From: Vairimorpha apis BRL 01
Taxonomy: Eukaryota; Microsporidia; Nosematidae
DNA length: 17,268 bases
Direction: 5' to 3'
NCBI GenBank assembly: GCA_000447185.1
Contig: KE647142.1
Location: 1-17,268, forward strand
Shown here: piece by piece, positions 14,926 through 17,268 of the stretch
Layout: the number at the start of each line of letters is the position of its first letter
Numbering within the stretch: the stretch's first letter is position 1
Program-made: the position numbers and the translations under genes
Notes under the pieces: generated by a model
Databases searched by the model: none
Told to the model about the DNA's origin: nothing
Seen by the model: only the letters and a program-made list of their open reading frames with translations

Positions 14926-17268
14926 TTATTTTTCTCCATTTTGTTTGTTGTTTAAATCTTCAAAAAATTTCACAAGTTTTCCTACTTTGTTTTTTCTTAT
15001 ATGTTGTAAAGTTGTAGAATAATTTTCTTTATCATTTTCAATAAATGTTATTGTTGAATTATTAAATGAATCTCCATCTGTTAAAGAAATTTCTACTTCG
15101 ACATAACTACCAATGGCAGAATCTGTTGTTATTATATTATCACTATCAAAAGTTGTTTGTTCTGCATTATCTTGTTTAACTTTTAATTTATTTGCATAAA
15201 TATTAGAAGTCGATGTAGATTTATCTTGTTTGTTTTCCGTTGTTTCAGTACTTTTAGGTTTTTCTAGCTTATCGTTTTTTGACTTTGTACTTTGAGATTC
15301 AGACTTATAATTTTTTGATTCTGGTTGAATATTTGTTTTAGTTGTATTATCTTTATAAGGTGTGGATGATTTATTTAATTGTAAAAAATTAGTTTTAGAT
15401 GTAGTTTGGTTTAACTCATTTGACTTAGATAAATTTTGATCTTTTTTAACAGAAATAGAATTTGATATTTTTTCTGAATCTTTATTTTTTGATTTAACAT
15501 CTACTGATTTACTATGAGGAAGTGAATTCAAATAACTTTTAATTTCAGAAAGTTTTTCTTTTGATTGAGCATCTTGTTTGGTAGTTGAATTTAAAATATT
15601 CTTTTTATTTAATGAAGAAAAATTATTAGATTCATTTGTTTTAGCATTTTCAAGAGTAAATGAACTTGTTTGAAGAGAACTTTTAATGGAAGATCTTGGC
15701 TTATTTATACTTTCTTGTTTTATTGTAGTACTTTGTGTTCTTTTAATGCTATTATTAGAGTTATTTGATTGATTTAAAGAAGTTTTTTTATCTGAAATAT
15801 TTTTATCCTTCATCGTAGTTTCTTCTTTTTTAGTAGAATTATTTTTTGACAATAATTGGTCTGAAGTAGATTTTTTATCCTTCATTTGTAATTGAATCGA
15901 AGATGGATTGCTCTGTAATACAGAATTCATTTTAGTAGAATTTATGTTTTCAGCATTAATATTTTCTTTTAAAGATTTATTTGTTAAAGTAGAAATTTTA
16001 TTATCACTTGTTTTTTCAAATTTTTTTTGATCTGACAATGATTGATTTGAAGTATCGTTTTTGTTGAATTTTTTCTCAGTATAATTTTTACTTGAATCAG
16101 AATTTTTATCAGAAGTATTAGTTTGTGTTGTAGTAGATTGGTGATTTTTTAAAGAATCTGAATTTTTACTTAAAGACGTATTTTTTTCATCTGATTCAAA
16201 TGTTACCAATTCGATCATTCGACTAGAATTTTCGACATCACTTTTTTCTTTGTTTGTAACATTATTTAACATATTACTAAGTGATTGTGTAGACATAGAA
16301 ACAGTAGACAGTGTATTTTCTGATAATATTGGATTTGAACTAGTAGTATGTTTATTTTTTTCTGTAACTTCACTACTTTTATTTAATTTTTCTTCTTTCA
16401 TAATTGATTTAGATTTTGGTGAGAACGAGTTTCTAACAACATTACTTGAATTTTCCAAAGTTTCAATTTTGTTCTTTATAGATGATTTTTCATCAGAAGA
16501 TGATTCGCTTGATAAATATAGTTGTGAATTTTCAGTGTTGGAAATTGAAAGATTACTATTTTTTAAACCACATTTACTACAATTACAAATAGAATTACAG
16601 CAGCAAACAGATGTTCTGGGTTTTTTACAAGCATCACATGAACTATTATTACAGTTTTTTCTGTCACATTCTTCATTGTCACAATTACATATATTACTGG
16701 TTTTAGATTTGCATGAACAATTGGTCATATTACATTCTTGACATTTTTTTAAACCATTATTACAGTTTTTTCTGTCACATTCTTCATTGTCACAATTACA
16801 TATATTACTGGTTTTAGATTTGCACGAACAATTGGTCATATTACAATCTTGACATTTGTATGAAGAGCTTTGATTTTTAGATTTTTCTTTACAATTATTT
16901 AATAAAATTTGTGTAATTTCCAAGATAGTAGGACTACTTGGTTTTTCAAGACTTTCCCTATCTTTAATTTCTGATAATATTGCTTTAATTCTCTTTTGAT
17001 AATTTTTCTTTTTATCACTCATTTGAGATTGTAATTCTTCATTCAAATTTTTTTCTTGATTTGAATTAATATCATATTGTGAAATTTCAAAGGCATTTAA
17101 ATCATTATCTTTTAAAATAAAACATCATAAGTATCTTTATTTGAGTTTTGTTTAATTTTATGTAATTCTTCAATGAGACCTTTGTTATCATCTTTTTTAT
17201 TTTTGCCTTTCATACATATAATATTTTCTTCTTCACTGTCCTTTAAATTTGTATTATTAAAATCAATT
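14926..17268 (-). CDS. Large Ser/Asn/Thr/Lys-rich protein with Cys-rich tandem repeat, 5' end outside the window, one frameshift
   Basis: Family not recognised. The frame is open from the stop at 14926 up to about 17120. There it hits a TGA, but a second frame continues open to the window edge; one missing base near 17113-17125 (GTTTTATTTTAAAAG on minus) joins them. The TTG at 17046 is therefore not a start, and the true start lies beyond 17268 or at the ATG 17213. Order of parts: acidic, basic and helical N-terminal region; a Cys-rich block (16565-16860, about 95 residues, some 25 Cys in CxxC and CxC pairs) built from two 37-residue repeats; then about 480 residues of low-complexity Ser/Thr/Asn/Lys; and a more ordered C-terminus with Val-Glu-Val-Glu-Ile-Ser and a Lys-Leu-Val-Lys-Phe-Phe-Glu-Asp helix. 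The Cys block may bind metal. No signal peptide can be judged. Confidence 0.8.
16645..16866 (-). repeat. Tandem duplication, two copies of 111 bp (37 codons), in the Cys-rich region
   Basis: Copies at 16645-16755 and 16756-16866 differ by only two base changes over the first 95 or so bases (CATG/CACG and ACATTC/ACAATC) and diverge at their far end. The unit is a multiple of three, so the protein repeats in phase, carrying Cys-Gln-x-Cys-Asn-Met-Thr-Asn-Cys-Ser-Cys and later Cys-Asn-Cys and Glu-Cys-Asp-Arg-Lys-Asn-Cys. Near identity in such a drifting genome points to a recent duplication or ongoing homogenisation. Confidence 0.9.

Noticed and set aside
16250..16741. Plus-strand frame of 163 codons
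   Set aside because: It is the antisense shadow of the Ser/Cys-rich gene on minus; its Leu/Phe/Val richness is the complement of Lys/Glu/Asn/Ser codons.

Overview
The window reads as nuclear DNA of a microsporidian, and most likely of one of the AT-rich lineages with expanded genomes. The evidence is its composition (intergenic lines of 60 bases often hold only 1 to 7 G or C), short eukaryotic proteins trimmed against yeast and human relatives (BUD31, guanylate kinase, a Qa-SNARE, a CCCH zinc finger), no visible introns, and a CCC triplet just upstream of several start codons, which is a known microsporidian start signal. Long gene-poor gaps and Ty3/gypsy-type retroelement remains fit an expanded genome such as those of Edhazardia-like species. 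Genus and species cannot be settled from the sequence.

Layout from left to right. Bases 1-2140 are the right part of a decayed, internally deleted Ty3/gypsy LTR retrotransposon: a partial gag with a zinc knuckle, an AT-rich scar where protease, reverse transcriptase and RNase H should be, a broken integrase, a polypurine tract and a 288-bp LTR. A minus-strand gene of unknown function (4797-2595) follows, broken at four or five homopolymer runs. A 1.3-kb AT desert leads to a solo LTR of a related family (6126-6404, minus). Next is a minus-strand cluster: a Qa-SNARE of Sed5/syntaxin-5 type (7394-6675, two homopolymer frameshifts), BUD31 (8273-7932) and, 60 bp upstream of it, a hypothetical protein (9077-8334). 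After 1.4 kb of AT desert comes the only plus-strand host gene, an ABHD12/13-like alpha/beta hydrolase (10497-11288). A compositionally distinct island of about 750 bp (11461-12218) follows and looks like the carcass of a foreign or mobile sequence. The right end carries, all on minus, a short CCCH zinc-finger gene (13625-13294, one homopolymer frameshift), guanylate kinase (14357-13710) and the 3' part of a large Ser/Asn/Lys-rich protein with a Cys-rich tandem repeat (14926 to the window edge).

The genes are mostly independent housekeeping functions: splicing (BUD31), mRNA 3'-end or RNA handling (CCCH protein), GMP phosphorylation, ER-Golgi membrane fusion (SNARE) and lipid or ester hydrolysis. 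The most notable pattern is that reading frames of several otherwise convincing genes break at A or T runs of 6 to 9 bases, nearly always in the same direction (one base short). This is either a homopolymer artefact of the assembly or slippage-tolerant expression. Several apparent start codons and one C-terminal extension depend on which it is.
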